Shown: positions 1 through 6,369, counted from the first letter of the stretch. The stretch is DNA of 6,500 bases from DAOQAU01 sp035354275 (GCA_035354275.1 DAOQAU010000071.1:1-6500); one strand, 5' to 3'. A program made the numbers and translations. The notes: generated from the letters alone by a model not told the origin.

Positions 1-927
1 TTGTTGGGAGTGCCTTATATTGATTTTCTTAAAACAAAAATGTTTGGTCAATATATAAAAGATGTAGCTCCGCAAGGGCACGCTCAAAAAAGCGGAACAC
101 CAACAACAGGTGGGGTTTTTATAATTGCGGCAATAATTTTGGCATCTGTTATAACACTTCTTCTTGCCCAGAAATTAAATACAAACGCTCTTATTGTGCT
201 TATAACTTTGCTTTTTTATACTCTTGCGGGATTTCAGGATGATTTTTTGAAAATAAAAGGCAAAGCAAATAAAGGATTATCGGCACGCGGCAAGTTTTTA
301 AGACAGATTGCCATAGCACTTTTGCCTGCACTTTTTGTAACATTAGCGGGAAGAACTTTTGTTCAAGTCGGATATGATTATCTTTATCTTTATTGGTTTT
401 ATCCGATTTTGGCAGTGTTTTTGGTAACTGGCTTTTCAAATGCTTTTAATCTGACAGACGGACTTGACGGGCTTGCGGCTTCTTGCGGAATTCCTTCTTT
501 TATTGCCTGCGTGGTGATTTTGGAAGTTTTTAAATACCATGAAATGGCAATAATTGCAGCAGCGGTTGTGGGTGCTTTGATAGGCTTTTTAAGATACAAC
601 AAACCTAAAGCACAAGTATTTATGGGGGATACAGGTTCTCTTGCACTTGGCGGATTGCTTGGAACGCTTGCCGTTATGGGGAAATTTGAGTTTTACTTAA
701 TTATTTTTGCGGCGGTTTTTGTCATTGAAACTCTTTCTGTTATGATTCAGGTCGCAAGTTTTAAAACAACAGGAAAAAGAGTTTTCAAGATGTCTCCGAT
801 ACATCATCACTTTGAACTTGAGGGCTGGAGCGAAAAACAAATTGTGGCAAGATTTGCCTTGATTTCGCTTTTGTTCTCAATACTTGCAATTGTTTTATTC
901 AACGCATTTTACTGGGGTTGGGTATAA
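1..927 (+). CDS. mraY: Phospho-N-acetylmuramoyl-pentapeptide-transferase (MraY), 5' end outside window
   Basis: MraY is the integral membrane enzyme that transfers phospho-MurNAc-pentapeptide from its UDP carrier to undecaprenyl phosphate, giving lipid I. The visible 308 residues contain the family signatures in order: KSGTPTTGG at 30-38 (usually PTMGG), the aspartate pair in GFQDD at 77-81, NLTDGLDGLA at 150-159, FMGDTGSLALGG at 207-218, and the histidine motif MSPIHHHFEL at 264-273. Hydrophobic segments alternate with these cytoplasmic loops, as expected for a protein with about ten membrane spans. The family is usually 320-360 residues, with one more membrane helix before the KFGQ-like stretch (here KMFGQYIKD, 13-21). 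The TTG at position 1 is therefore almost certainly an internal codon, and roughly 15-40 N-terminal residues lie upstream. murD follows after 28 nt, consistent with an operon. Identification is firm; the true start is unseen. Confidence 0.96.
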   Translation: MLGVPYIDFLKTKMFGQYIKDVAPQGHAQKSGTPTTGGVFIIAAIILASVITLLLAQKLNTNALIVLITLLFYTLAGFQDDFLKIKGKANKGLSARGKFLRQIAIALLPALFVTLAGRTFVQVGYDYLYLYWFYPILAVFLVTGFSNAFNLTDGLDGLAASCGIPSFIACVVILEVFKYHEMAIIAAAVVGALIGFLRYNKPKAQVFMGDTGSLALGGLLGTLAVMGKFEFYLIIFAAVFVIETLSVMIQVASFKTTGKRVFKMSPIHHHFELEGWSEKQIVARFALISLLFSILAIVLFNAFYWGWV

Positions 928-955
928 TTTTGCTATGGAAAATTGAGGGATTGTA

Positions 956-2305
956 ATGCAAAATTGGGTTGAAAAAAAAGTTTTAATATTGGGTTTGTCA
1001 AAAAGCGGGATTGCAGCGGCAAAATACTTGAGAAAAAAGGGTGCTGAAGTTTTCATAACGGAATTAAGAGAACAAAAACCGGAAGATAAAAACACCATTT
1101 TTGAACTTGAAAAATTGGGAATAAAGGTTGAAATGGGGGGGCATTCGGACAAGTTTATAGAAAATTCTTCCATTGCAGTTACAAGCCCCGGGATTCCGCC
1201 TAAAGCAGAAATTTTTAAAAAGCTTAAAGAAAGAAAAATCCATGTGATTTCAGAGGTAGAACTTGCATATGAGGAAACTTCAAAACCTTTTGTTGCAATA
1301 ACAGGAACTAACGGGAAAACCACCACAACAGCACTTACGGCACAAATTTTAAATCAGGAATACAAAGCACAAGCCTGCGGAAATATCGGAAGCCCGCCTT
1401 GCGATTATCTTGAAAAAGATGTTGAATATTTTGTTTGTGAAATGAGTTCTTATCAAATTGCAACAAGCACCGTGTTTCAGGCGCAAATTGCATGCTGGCT
1501 TAATTTTACACCTGATCATCTTGATTGGCACGACGGGGTGGATAATTATTTTGATGCAAAAGCAAAACTTTTTTTGCCTCCGCAAAGCCCTATTTTTGCT
1601 GTTTTTAACGGAGCAGACGAAAAACTTTTGGAATTTTCAAAAAAAGTTCCTTCGCAGGTTTTTCTCTTTGACAAAGAAACTTCAGATAATTGTTGTTATA
1701 TAAAAGATGCGGCAATATTTTTTAAGCGCAACAGGCAGGAAGAAAAAATTATCGATTTAAAAGACTGTCCTTTGGTCGGTCACCACAATTACCAGAATAT
1801 AATGTGCTCGGTTATTGTGGCAAAACTTGTGGGAATTGAAAATAAAAACATAGCAACTGCCATAAAATCTTTTAAAGCACCCGAGCACAGACTTGAATAT
1901 GTTGCACAAGTTAACGGGATAAAATTTTATAACGATTCAAAAGCAACAAACCCCGAAGCTGCTATCGTTGCGATAAAATCTTTTGACAAAAACACCGTTT
2001 TAATTGCAGGCGGAAGGGATAAAAATACCGATTTGGGCGAATTTTGCGAAGAAGTAAAAAAACATATAAATACTGTTATTTTAATAGGAGAAGCAGGTGA
2101 ACGTTTTGCAACAAACTTGAAGGAAAGAGGTTTTGATAATATAATTTTTGAAAGCACGCTGGAGAGTGCAATCGATAAATCAATGGAGCTTAAGCCTGAA
2201 GTTGTACTTTTATCGCCTGCTTGCGCAAGTTTTGATATGTTCAAAAGCTACGAACACAGAGGGGAAGTATTTAAAGACTATGTCTTATTCAAGATACACA
2301 AATAA
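956..2305 (+). CDS. murD: UDP-N-acetylmuramoyl-L-alanine--D-glutamate ligase (MurD)
   Basis: MurD is the cytoplasmic ATP-dependent ligase that adds D-glutamate to UDP-MurNAc-L-alanine. The 449 residues are a normal family length with the three Mur-ligase domains. The N-terminal Rossmann-like UDP-binding part includes GLSKSGIAAAKYL at 13-25. The central ATPase domain has the P-loop GTNGKTTT at 117-124, GNIGSP at 142-147, the NFTPDHLDWH motif at 183-192, a probable carbamylated lysine at K204 and HHNYQN at 276-281. The C-terminal domain has HRLE at 311-314, NDSKATNP at 326-333, AGGRDK at 351-356 and SPACASFDMF at 420-429. The NDSKATN and SPACASFDMF motifs separate it from MurC, MurE and MurF. 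The ATG at 956 is chosen because a GAGG site at 945-948 lies 7 nt upstream. The 3' end overlaps ftsW by 26 nt. No key residue is missing. Confidence 0.97.
   Translation: MQNWVEKKVLILGLSKSGIAAAKYLRKKGAEVFITELREQKPEDKNTIFELEKLGIKVEMGGHSDKFIENSSIAVTSPGIPPKAEIFKKLKERKIHVISEVELAYEETSKPFVAITGTNGKTTTTALTAQILNQEYKAQACGNIGSPPCDYLEKDVEYFVCEMSSYQIATSTVFQAQIACWLNFTPDHLDWHDGVDNYFDAKAKLFLPPQSPIFAVFNGADEKLLEFSKKVPSQVFLFDKETSDNCCYIKDAAIFFKRNRQEEKIIDLKDCPLVGHHNYQNIMCSVIVAKLVGIENKNIATAIKSFKAPEHRLEYVAQVNGIKFYNDSKATNPEAAIVAIKSFDKNTVLIAGGRDKNTDLGEFCEEVKKHINTVILIGEAGERFATNLKERGFDNIIFESTLESAIDKSMELKPEVVLLSPACASFDMFKSYEHRGEVFKDYVLFKIHK
2259..2264 (+). promoter_or_regulatory. Ribosome binding site for ftsW inside the murD 3' end
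   Basis: GAGGGG is the only strong Shine-Dalgarno match upstream of the ftsW start. It leaves about 15 nt before the ATG at 2280, longer than usual, so the start is not fully settled. The alternative in-frame ATG at 2331 has no purine-rich site in front of it. Placement inside murD suggests that ribosomes finishing murD help initiate ftsW. Confidence 0.5.
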
Positions 2306-3467
2306 AAAACCCAGACAGTATGAACCTCAAATGAGTGTCATTATTTCACCGCCGGATAAAACTCTTTTGGTGGTGGTAGCGTTTCTTGTAATTTTAGGTT
2401 TAATGGCTATATTTTCGGCAAGTGCCCCAAAATGTATGGACGCAGGGCTTAATCCGGCTAAATTTTTATTGAGCCAAATGGTTTATCTTGTCGTCGGGTA
2501 TATCGGGTTAAAATTTCTAACAAATTATGATTATAAAAATTTAGTTTTAATTACAACACCGCTTGCCTTTTTTGTCATACTCTTTTTGATTTTGGTAAAT
2601 TACACTCCTTTAGGGGTTACCGTAAATGAAGCAAAAAGGTGGATTGGAATAGGTATGTTCCAGTTTCAGCCTTCGGAATTTGCAAAACCTGCTGTGATAA
2701 TGCTTCTTGCAAGCGCATTTTACAAAAACGACAACATTATGGACAACCACAAAATTGTTTATTATTTTCTGCCGATATTACTTATGGTATTTATGATTTT
2801 CAAACAGCCCAACTTGAGCATGGTAATTTTATTAATGTTGACTTCGCTTGTAATGTATTTAAGTGCAGGCGGGCCTTTGAAGGTTTTTGTAATGGGTGCG
2901 GGAATCGGTGCTTTCGGACTTTTAACCGCAGGAGTTACTCAGCTTATAAAGCCTTATCAGATGTCAAGAATTACAACCTGGCTTAATCCCGAATCTGACC
3001 CTTTGGGCGCAGGTTATAATGTTATTCAATCAATGGTAGCTTTTGCAACTGGCGGATTTTGGGGTGTGGGCTACGGAAGTTCCAAACAAAAACTTGCATG
3101 GCTACCAGAATCTCACACCGACTTTATCTTTGCGGTTATGGCGGAAGAACTCGGTTTTATCGGCTGTCTTTTGGTAATAGGGCTTTTTTGGACTTTTATT
3201 CACAGAGGTTTTTTAATAGCGTCAAGATGCCCTGATATGTACGGAAAGCTTCTTGCCGTTGGAATCACTTTTTCAATAGGATTTCAGGCATTTTTGAATA
3301 TGAGCGTTGCAAGCTCGCTGCTGCCTGCAACAGGTGTTACGCTTCCTTTTATAAGCTACGGCGGATCTTCGCTTATGGTTTCAATGTGGATGGTAGGAAT
3401 TTTGTTGAATATTTCCAAAAAAAGAGTGAAAAAGATTAGGGTTAATGCAAATGTCAGACACTTATGA
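2280..3467 (+). CDS. ftsW: SEDS peptidoglycan glycosyltransferase / division protein FtsW
   Basis: FtsW is the septal SEDS-family glycosyltransferase that polymerises lipid II together with a class B penicillin-binding protein. From the ATG at 2280 it has 395 residues, a normal length. A polar N-tail of about 26 residues is followed by about ten membrane segments, the first near 28-47. Family motifs are KRWIGIGMFQFQPSEFAKP at 119-137, the large extracellular loop ending in PESHTDFIFAVMAEELGFIG at 276-295, where D281 matches the proposed catalytic aspartate, and LPATGVTLPFISYGGSS at 348-364. The motif usually written QPDLG reads QPNLS at 176-180, a mild departure. FtsW rather than RodA is inferred from its place between murD and murG; sequence alone separates the two less clearly. 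The frame is open upstream to 2148, but that would overlap 158 nt of murD and add no family-like residues. ATG 2331 (M18) is a possible alternative. It overlaps murG by 17 nt. Confidence 0.93.
   Translation: MSYSRYTNKKPRQYEPQMSVIISPPDKTLLVVVAFLVILGLMAIFSASAPKCMDAGLNPAKFLLSQMVYLVVGYIGLKFLTNYDYKNLVLITTPLAFFVILFLILVNYTPLGVTVNEAKRWIGIGMFQFQPSEFAKPAVIMLLASAFYKNDNIMDNHKIVYYFLPILLMVFMIFKQPNLSMVILLMLTSLVMYLSAGGPLKVFVMGAGIGAFGLLTAGVTQLIKPYQMSRITTWLNPESDPLGAGYNVIQSMVAFATGGFWGVGYGSSKQKLAWLPESHTDFIFAVMAEELGFIGCLLVIGLFWTFIHRGFLIASRCPDMYGKLLAVGITFSIGFQAFLNMSVASSLLPATGVTLPFISYGGSSLMVSMWMVGILLNISKKRVKKIRVNANVRHL
3438..3441 (+). promoter_or_regulatory. Ribosome binding site deciding the murG start
   Basis: AGGG lies 9 nt before the ATG at 3451 but only 3 nt before the in-frame ATG at 3445. 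The spacing favours 3451, which shortens the protein by two residues (Met-Gln). The site lies inside the ftsW coding end, so murG translation is probably coupled to that of ftsW. Confidence 0.55.
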
Positions 3468-4596
3468 TAAAAAAAACAAATATATTTACTTTATAACAGG
3501 CGGTGGTACGGGCGGACATATTTATCCTGCAATAGCAGTTTTTGACGCGCTGAAAAACGATCCTGACACAAAAGAAATTTATTATGTAGGAAACCCCGAT
3601 AATCTGGAATTTGAAATTACAAAAAAAGCAGGTTATAAATTTCTGGGAGTTAAAATTTCTGCTATGCCAAGAAAAATAGGTTTTTTGGGGCTGAATTTTT
3701 TAATTTGGTTTTTTCAGCTTCAGGCAGCAACTTTTAAGGCACTTTTCTACATTAAAAAATACAAACCCGACGCGATTTTTGGCACAGGCGGTTATGTTTC
3801 TGCGCCTGCACTTTTTGCGGCAAACCTTGCAGATGTTCCTTTTATGATACACGACTGCGACGTTAAGCCGGGTATTTTATCAAGATATATATCGCCTATG
3901 GCAAAGACCGTTTCACTTGCTTTTGAAGGCGCAAAAGAATACATGAAATCACAAAACATTAATGTAAACGGAAATCCTATCAGAGAAAGTTTTTTTGAGT
4001 CTTCGAAAAAAGAAGCAAGAGAAAAACTCGGGATTCAAGATAAAATGACGCTTTGTATTATGGGCGGCTCACAAGGAGCTAAATCAATAAATACCGCAGC
4101 GGTGGGTGTTTTAAAATATTTATGTGAACAGCGTGATGTACAAATAATTTTCCAAACGGGAAAGAAAAAGTTTGATGAAGTTACTGCCCTGCTCAAAGAA
4201 ATTTATCCCGAATTTGAAAGCAATAAAAATTTGATATTAAAACCTTACATTGACGACATGGCATCAGTGCTTAAAGCAAGCGATATAGCAGTTTCCAGAG
4301 CAGGCTCTTTGAGCTTGTCTGAACTTTGCGCCTCAGGGGTTGCATCGATTTTAATTCCTTATCCGCACGCTGCTGCTGATCACCAAAGAAAAAATGCCGA
4401 TTTTATGGTCAAAGAAAGAGCAGCACTTTACCTTGAAGATGCCGACACCACAAAAGACACCCTTTTGATTGCAATAGAGCAGATTTTAGACAGCCAAGAA
4501 AAACTTAAAATCATTCAGGAAAACGCCTTTGCACTTGCAAAACCGAAGGCGACAAAAGATATTGTCGGGCAACTTAAAGGAATAATTTTTGAGTAA
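3451..4596 (+). CDS. murG: UDP-GlcNAc:lipid I N-acetylglucosaminyltransferase (MurG)
   Basis: MurG is the GT-B fold, inner-membrane-associated enzyme that adds GlcNAc to lipid I to form lipid II. The 381 residues show the glycine-rich loop GGGTGGHIYPAIA at 17-29, GTGGYVSAPALFAA at 111-124, GNPIR at 174-178, the second glycine loop GGSQGA at 205-210, and the nucleotide-sugar-binding region SRAGSLSLSEL at 282-292 with H311, Q312 and N315 in a following HQRKN stretch. A hydrophobic patch around 78-101 fits the membrane-contact face. The family motif HEQN in the acceptor-side domain reads HDCD here (134-137), so the usual Glu and Asn are replaced by Asp; this could be lineage variation. The ATG at 3451 is preferred to 3445 because of Shine-Dalgarno spacing. 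It overlaps ftsW by 17 nt and folC by 8 nt. Confidence 0.96.
   Translation: MSDTYDKKNKYIYFITGGGTGGHIYPAIAVFDALKNDPDTKEIYYVGNPDNLEFEITKKAGYKFLGVKISAMPRKIGFLGLNFLIWFFQLQAATFKALFYIKKYKPDAIFGTGGYVSAPALFAANLADVPFMIHDCDVKPGILSRYISPMAKTVSLAFEGAKEYMKSQNINVNGNPIRESFFESSKKEAREKLGIQDKMTLCIMGGSQGAKSINTAAVGVLKYLCEQRDVQIIFQTGKKKFDEVTALLKEIYPEFESNKNLILKPYIDDMASVLKASDIAVSRAGSLSLSELCASGVASILIPYPHAAADHQRKNADFMVKERAALYLEDADTTKDTLLIAIEQILDSQEKLKIIQENAFALAKPKATKDIVGQLKGIIFE
4576..4581 (+). promoter_or_regulatory. Ribosome binding site supporting the TTG start of folC
   Basis: AAAGGA ends 7 nt before the TTG at 4589. No ATG or GTG lies nearby in this frame, and the residues after the TTG are FolC-like from the beginning. 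The spacing therefore supports a TTG start that overlaps the murG stop by 8 nt. Confidence 0.6.
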
Positions 4597-6277
4597 ACAG
4601 AAATATAATAAAGCAATAGGAATTTTAACTTCTCAAGGCAGGTTTCACATAAAATTAGGGCTTGAGCGTGTTGAAAAAATACTTGAATATTTGGGTAATC
4701 CGCAAAAAAAACTCAAATTTATCCATGTCGCGGGAACCAACGGAAAAGGCTCTGTTTGCGCCATGCTAAGCGCAATTTTATCAAATATTGAACCCGCCCC
4801 CCTTGAGGGGGAGGGACAGGGAGGGGGGTATTATAAAATATCACGCCTTTATTCTAAAAAAACTCTCGAACATGCAAAATGCTTGCGAAAAAATATGACT
4901 GATGCAGAAAATATTCTTTGGTATTATTTAAGAAAAAAACAGATGTGCGGTTTTAAATTTAGAAAACAATCGCCAATTGGAAGTTATATCGCAGATTTTG
5001 TTTGTTTTGAAAAAAAACTGATAATAGAGCTGGATGGCGGACAGCACTTAGAAAATAATTCTATTAAATATGATGAAGTAAGAGGAAATTTTTTAAAAAA
5101 AGCAGGGTTTGATGTTTTAAGATTTTATAATACAGATATTTTTAAAAATATTGAAAGTGTTTTGGAGTGTATATTTTTATATTTAAATCCCCCCACCCCA
5201 AACCCTCCCCCTCAAGGGGGGAGGGAGCAAAACTTTACCCCCCACAATAACAATTGCTTTTCGATTAATTACAATAAGCAAGCCTTACGGTCCTCTGTGT
5301 TAAAAGTAGGTTTGTTTACAAGCCCTCATGTCTTTGAATATACCGAAAGAATTAAAATCAATGACGCTCAAATCGACAAAAAAACTTTCGCGCAAGAAAT
5401 AATCAAAATCACCGAGCTTGCCCAAAAAAATAATATTGCCCTGACCGAGTTTGAAATTTTAACCGCCGTTGCTTTTGAATATTTTGCCCAAAATAATGTT
5501 GATTTGGTTATCCTTGAAACAGGCTTGGGTGGAAGGTTTGATGCCACAAACATAATTAAAAAAAATATTTGCTCAATAATTACTTCAATAGATTTTGACC
5601 ACACCGAAAGACTAGGAGATACGATAGAAAAAATCGCTTTTGAAAAAGCAGGAATAATTAAATCAGGCAGTTTTGTTTTGATAAATAAAAATAACTTGGG
5701 TTTTGAGGTGATTAAAAAAATCGCAAAAGAAAAAAGGACGCAAGTTTTAACCGCAGATGCAGGGCGGAATTTTCCGCAGGAAAATTCCGCCCTGCAAGGC
5801 AATTATCAAAAAGAAAATCTTTCGCTTGTGCTTAAAACAATAGAGTTTTTGAATAAAAACGGATTTAAAATCTGCAAAAAAGACATTCAAAAAGGTTTGG
5901 AAAAATTTAAGCATCCCTGCCGGTTTGAATTTCATACAGAAAATATTTTAATTGATGCCGCGCATAATCCAAGCGGAGCTAAAGCACTAAGAAAAAGTCT
6001 GGAAAAAAAATTTCCTAATCAAAATTTCAGATTTATTTTCGGATGCTTAAGAAATAAAAATTACCCGCAGATGATAGAAAACTTATTTAGCCCCGAAGAT
6101 GAAATATTTTTCTATCAATTCGACAACCCAAATTCTTGTTCTTTTGAGGAGTTAAATGCCGTTTGTCCTTTTGCGGCAAAATCTTTTAAAAAATTTAATA
6201 AATCGGATAAGATAACTGTAATTTGCGGTTCGATTTATATGATAAAAGAATTACTTACAAAAATTGATAAAAAGTAG
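4589..6277 (+). CDS. folC: Folylpolyglutamate/dihydrofolate synthase (FolC) with two in-frame insertions
   Basis: FolC is the cytoplasmic Mur-ligase-like enzyme that adds glutamate to folates and, in many bacteria, to dihydropteroate. Family motifs are the P-loop GTNGKGS at 49-55, TSPH at 244-247, ERIKIN at 253-258, ETGLGGRFDATN at 310-321, DFDHTERLG at 335-343, EKAGIIK at 352-358 with the probable carbamylated lysine K353, GNYQKEN at 404-410, DAAHNP at 456-461 and GSIYMIKEL at 547-555. The usual PGRFE reads PCRFE at 443-447. The family is normally about 400-430 residues; this protein has 562. Almost all the excess lies between the P-loop helix, ending near N66, and K239-VGLFTSPH, which are normally only a few residues apart. 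That space holds a DUF559 nuclease domain plus a 24-residue linker. A 13-codon palindrome is also inserted at about 390-403. The frame is intact throughout, so it is not a simple pseudogene, but activity is uncertain. The start is a TTG. Confidence 0.92.
   Translation: MSKQKYNKAIGILTSQGRFHIKLGLERVEKILEYLGNPQKKLKFIHVAGTNGKGSVCAMLSAILSNIEPAPLEGEGQGGGYYKISRLYSKKTLEHAKCLRKNMTDAENILWYYLRKKQMCGFKFRKQSPIGSYIADFVCFEKKLIIELDGGQHLENNSIKYDEVRGNFLKKAGFDVLRFYNTDIFKNIESVLECIFLYLNPPTPNPPPQGGREQNFTPHNNNCFSINYNKQALRSSVLKVGLFTSPHVFEYTERIKINDAQIDKKTFAQEIIKITELAQKNNIALTEFEILTAVAFEYFAQNNVDLVILETGLGGRFDATNIIKKNICSIITSIDFDHTERLGDTIEKIAFEKAGIIKSGSFVLINKNNLGFEVIKKIAKEKRTQVLTADAGRNFPQENSALQGNYQKENLSLVLKTIEFLNKNGFKICKKDIQKGLEKFKHPCRFEFHTENILIDAAHNPSGAKALRKSLEKKFPNQNFRFIFGCLRNKNYPQMIENLFSPEDEIFFYQFDNPNSCSFEELNAVCPFAAKSFKKFNKSDKITVICGSIYMIKELLTKIDKK
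4793..4828. repeat. Left GC-rich inverted repeat of the DUF559 cassette
   Basis: This 36-nt sequence is made almost entirely of C and G runs in an AT-rich gene. Its reverse complement aligns to 5189-5225 with a few differences and one 1-nt gap. It contains a nested hairpin, CCCCC-TTGA-GGGGG (4798-4811). In the folC frame it encodes Pro-Ala-Pro followed by a Glu/Gly-rich run (residues 69-80). Confidence 0.85.
4838..5185 (+). other. DUF559 (Vsr-like, PD-(D/E)XK fold) domain within folC
   Basis: Residues about 84-199 of the folC product match the DUF559 pattern: LRKNMTDAENILWYYLRKKQ at 99-118, GFKFRKQSPIGSYIADF at 121-137, IIELDGGQH at 145-153 and FDVLRFYNTDIFKNIESVLE at 174-193. The candidate metal-binding and catalytic residues D136, E147, D149 and H153 are all present, so the domain looks intact. 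The family is related to very-short-patch-repair type endonucleases; its own biochemical role is not well established. No ATG precedes the domain. The first in-frame Met (M103) and a possible TTG (codon 99) fall inside its first conserved motif, so it is probably made only as part of the FolC fusion. Confidence 0.85.
5189..5225. repeat. Right GC-rich inverted repeat of the DUF559 cassette
   Basis: This 37-nt sequence is the inverted partner of 4793-4828. The outer 16-nt core TCCCCCTCAAGGGGGG (5206-5221) is identical in reverse complement to the left copy, and it contains the hairpin CCCCC-TCAA-GGGGG (5207-5220). In frame it encodes a Pro-rich run ending in Gln-Gly-Gly-Arg (residues 201-212). 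Confidence 0.85.
5231..5302 (+). other. Unexplained 24-codon linker after the cassette
   Basis: Residues 215-238 (Asn-Phe-Thr-Pro-His ... Ser-Val-Leu) match neither FolC nor DUF559 as far as I can tell. FolC normally has only about three residues (such as Gly-Tyr-Lys) before VGLFTSPH. The stretch includes a further C6 run at 5237-5242 and a short inverted pair TTGCTT/AAGCAA (about 5255-5282). It may be part of the mobile element, a second insertion remnant, or displaced host sequence. Confidence 0.45.
5758..5796. repeat. Perfect 39-nt palindromic element inside folC
   Basis: Left arm TGCAGGGCGGAATTTTCC (5758-5775), loop GCA (5776-5778) and a right arm (5779-5796) that is the exact reverse complement: 18 of 18 pairs. 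The length is 39 nt, exactly 13 codons, so insertion keeps the frame. It encodes AGRNFPQENSALQ (391-403) just before the FolC motif GNYQKEN. An 18-bp perfect stem is not expected by chance in coding DNA. It resembles in concept the in-frame palindromic elements described in Rickettsia, though no sequence relationship is claimed. Confidence 0.8.
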
Positions 6278-6313
6278 CATATCACTAATTAGTTTGTGCA
6301 ATGTTTTAATGAA

Positions 6314-6347
6314 TTGAGGATTTTATTATGTAGGGGTAAATCCTCAA
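6314..6347 (+). other. Intergenic hairpin, 10-bp perfect stem
   Basis: TTGAGGATTT (6314-6323) pairs with AAATCCTCAA (6338-6347) around a 14-nt loop containing TAGGGG. No T tract follows, so alone it is not an intrinsic terminator. It may protect the 3' end of the operon transcript or belong to a compound terminator with the next hairpin. Confidence 0.5.
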
Positions 6348-6369
6348 CTCTTCTGATTGCTTAGTGCTC

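Larger units (their letters stand above)
4793..5227 (+). mobile_element. Putative in-frame mobile cassette: DUF559 nuclease domain between GC-rich inverted repeats
   Basis: A block of 145 codons starts and ends in frame with folC. It opens and closes with GC-rich inverted repeats (4793-4828 and 5189-5225) and encloses a DUF559 domain. It separates two parts of FolC that are normally adjacent, so it is read as an insertion. It has no transposase, no intein splicing residues and no clear target-site duplication. From memory, DUF559 proteins in databases often carry Pro/Gly-rich tails of the NPPPQGG and PLxGEGxGGG kind seen here, which suggests that the repeats and the nuclease travel together; this was not checked. 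Exact ends are uncertain by a few bases because the flanks are also C-rich. The mechanism of movement is inference. Confidence 0.7.

Noticed and set aside
895..1326. Minus-strand open frame of 143 codons over mraY/murD
   Set aside because: It is antisense to well-conserved murD coding sequence, resembles no family I know, and is best explained as a shadow of the plus-strand gene.
2148..2279. N-terminal extension of FtsW from the ATG at 2148
   Set aside because: It would overlap 158 nt of murD, encodes residues unlike FtsW, and makes the protein longer than the family. The start at 2280 gives a normal length.
4793..5227. Ordinary insertion sequence
   Set aside because: There is no transposase domain and no clear target-site duplication. 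The only protein domain is DUF559, and the host frame stays open through both ends.
4793..5302. Intein in folC at the P-loop region
   Set aside because: Inteins often sit near P-loops and carry nucleases, but here there is no Cys/Ser at the start, no splicing blocks and no terminal His-Asn followed by Cys/Ser/Thr. The GC-rich inverted repeats are also not an intein feature.
5368..5802. Minus-strand open frame of 144 codons over folC
   Set aside because: It is antisense to conserved FolC motifs and shows no recognisable domain; its 5' end merely runs through the palindrome.
4589..6277. folC as a pseudogene
   Set aside because: Despite the insertions, no frameshift or stop is present, and the catalytic motifs before and after the insertions are retained.
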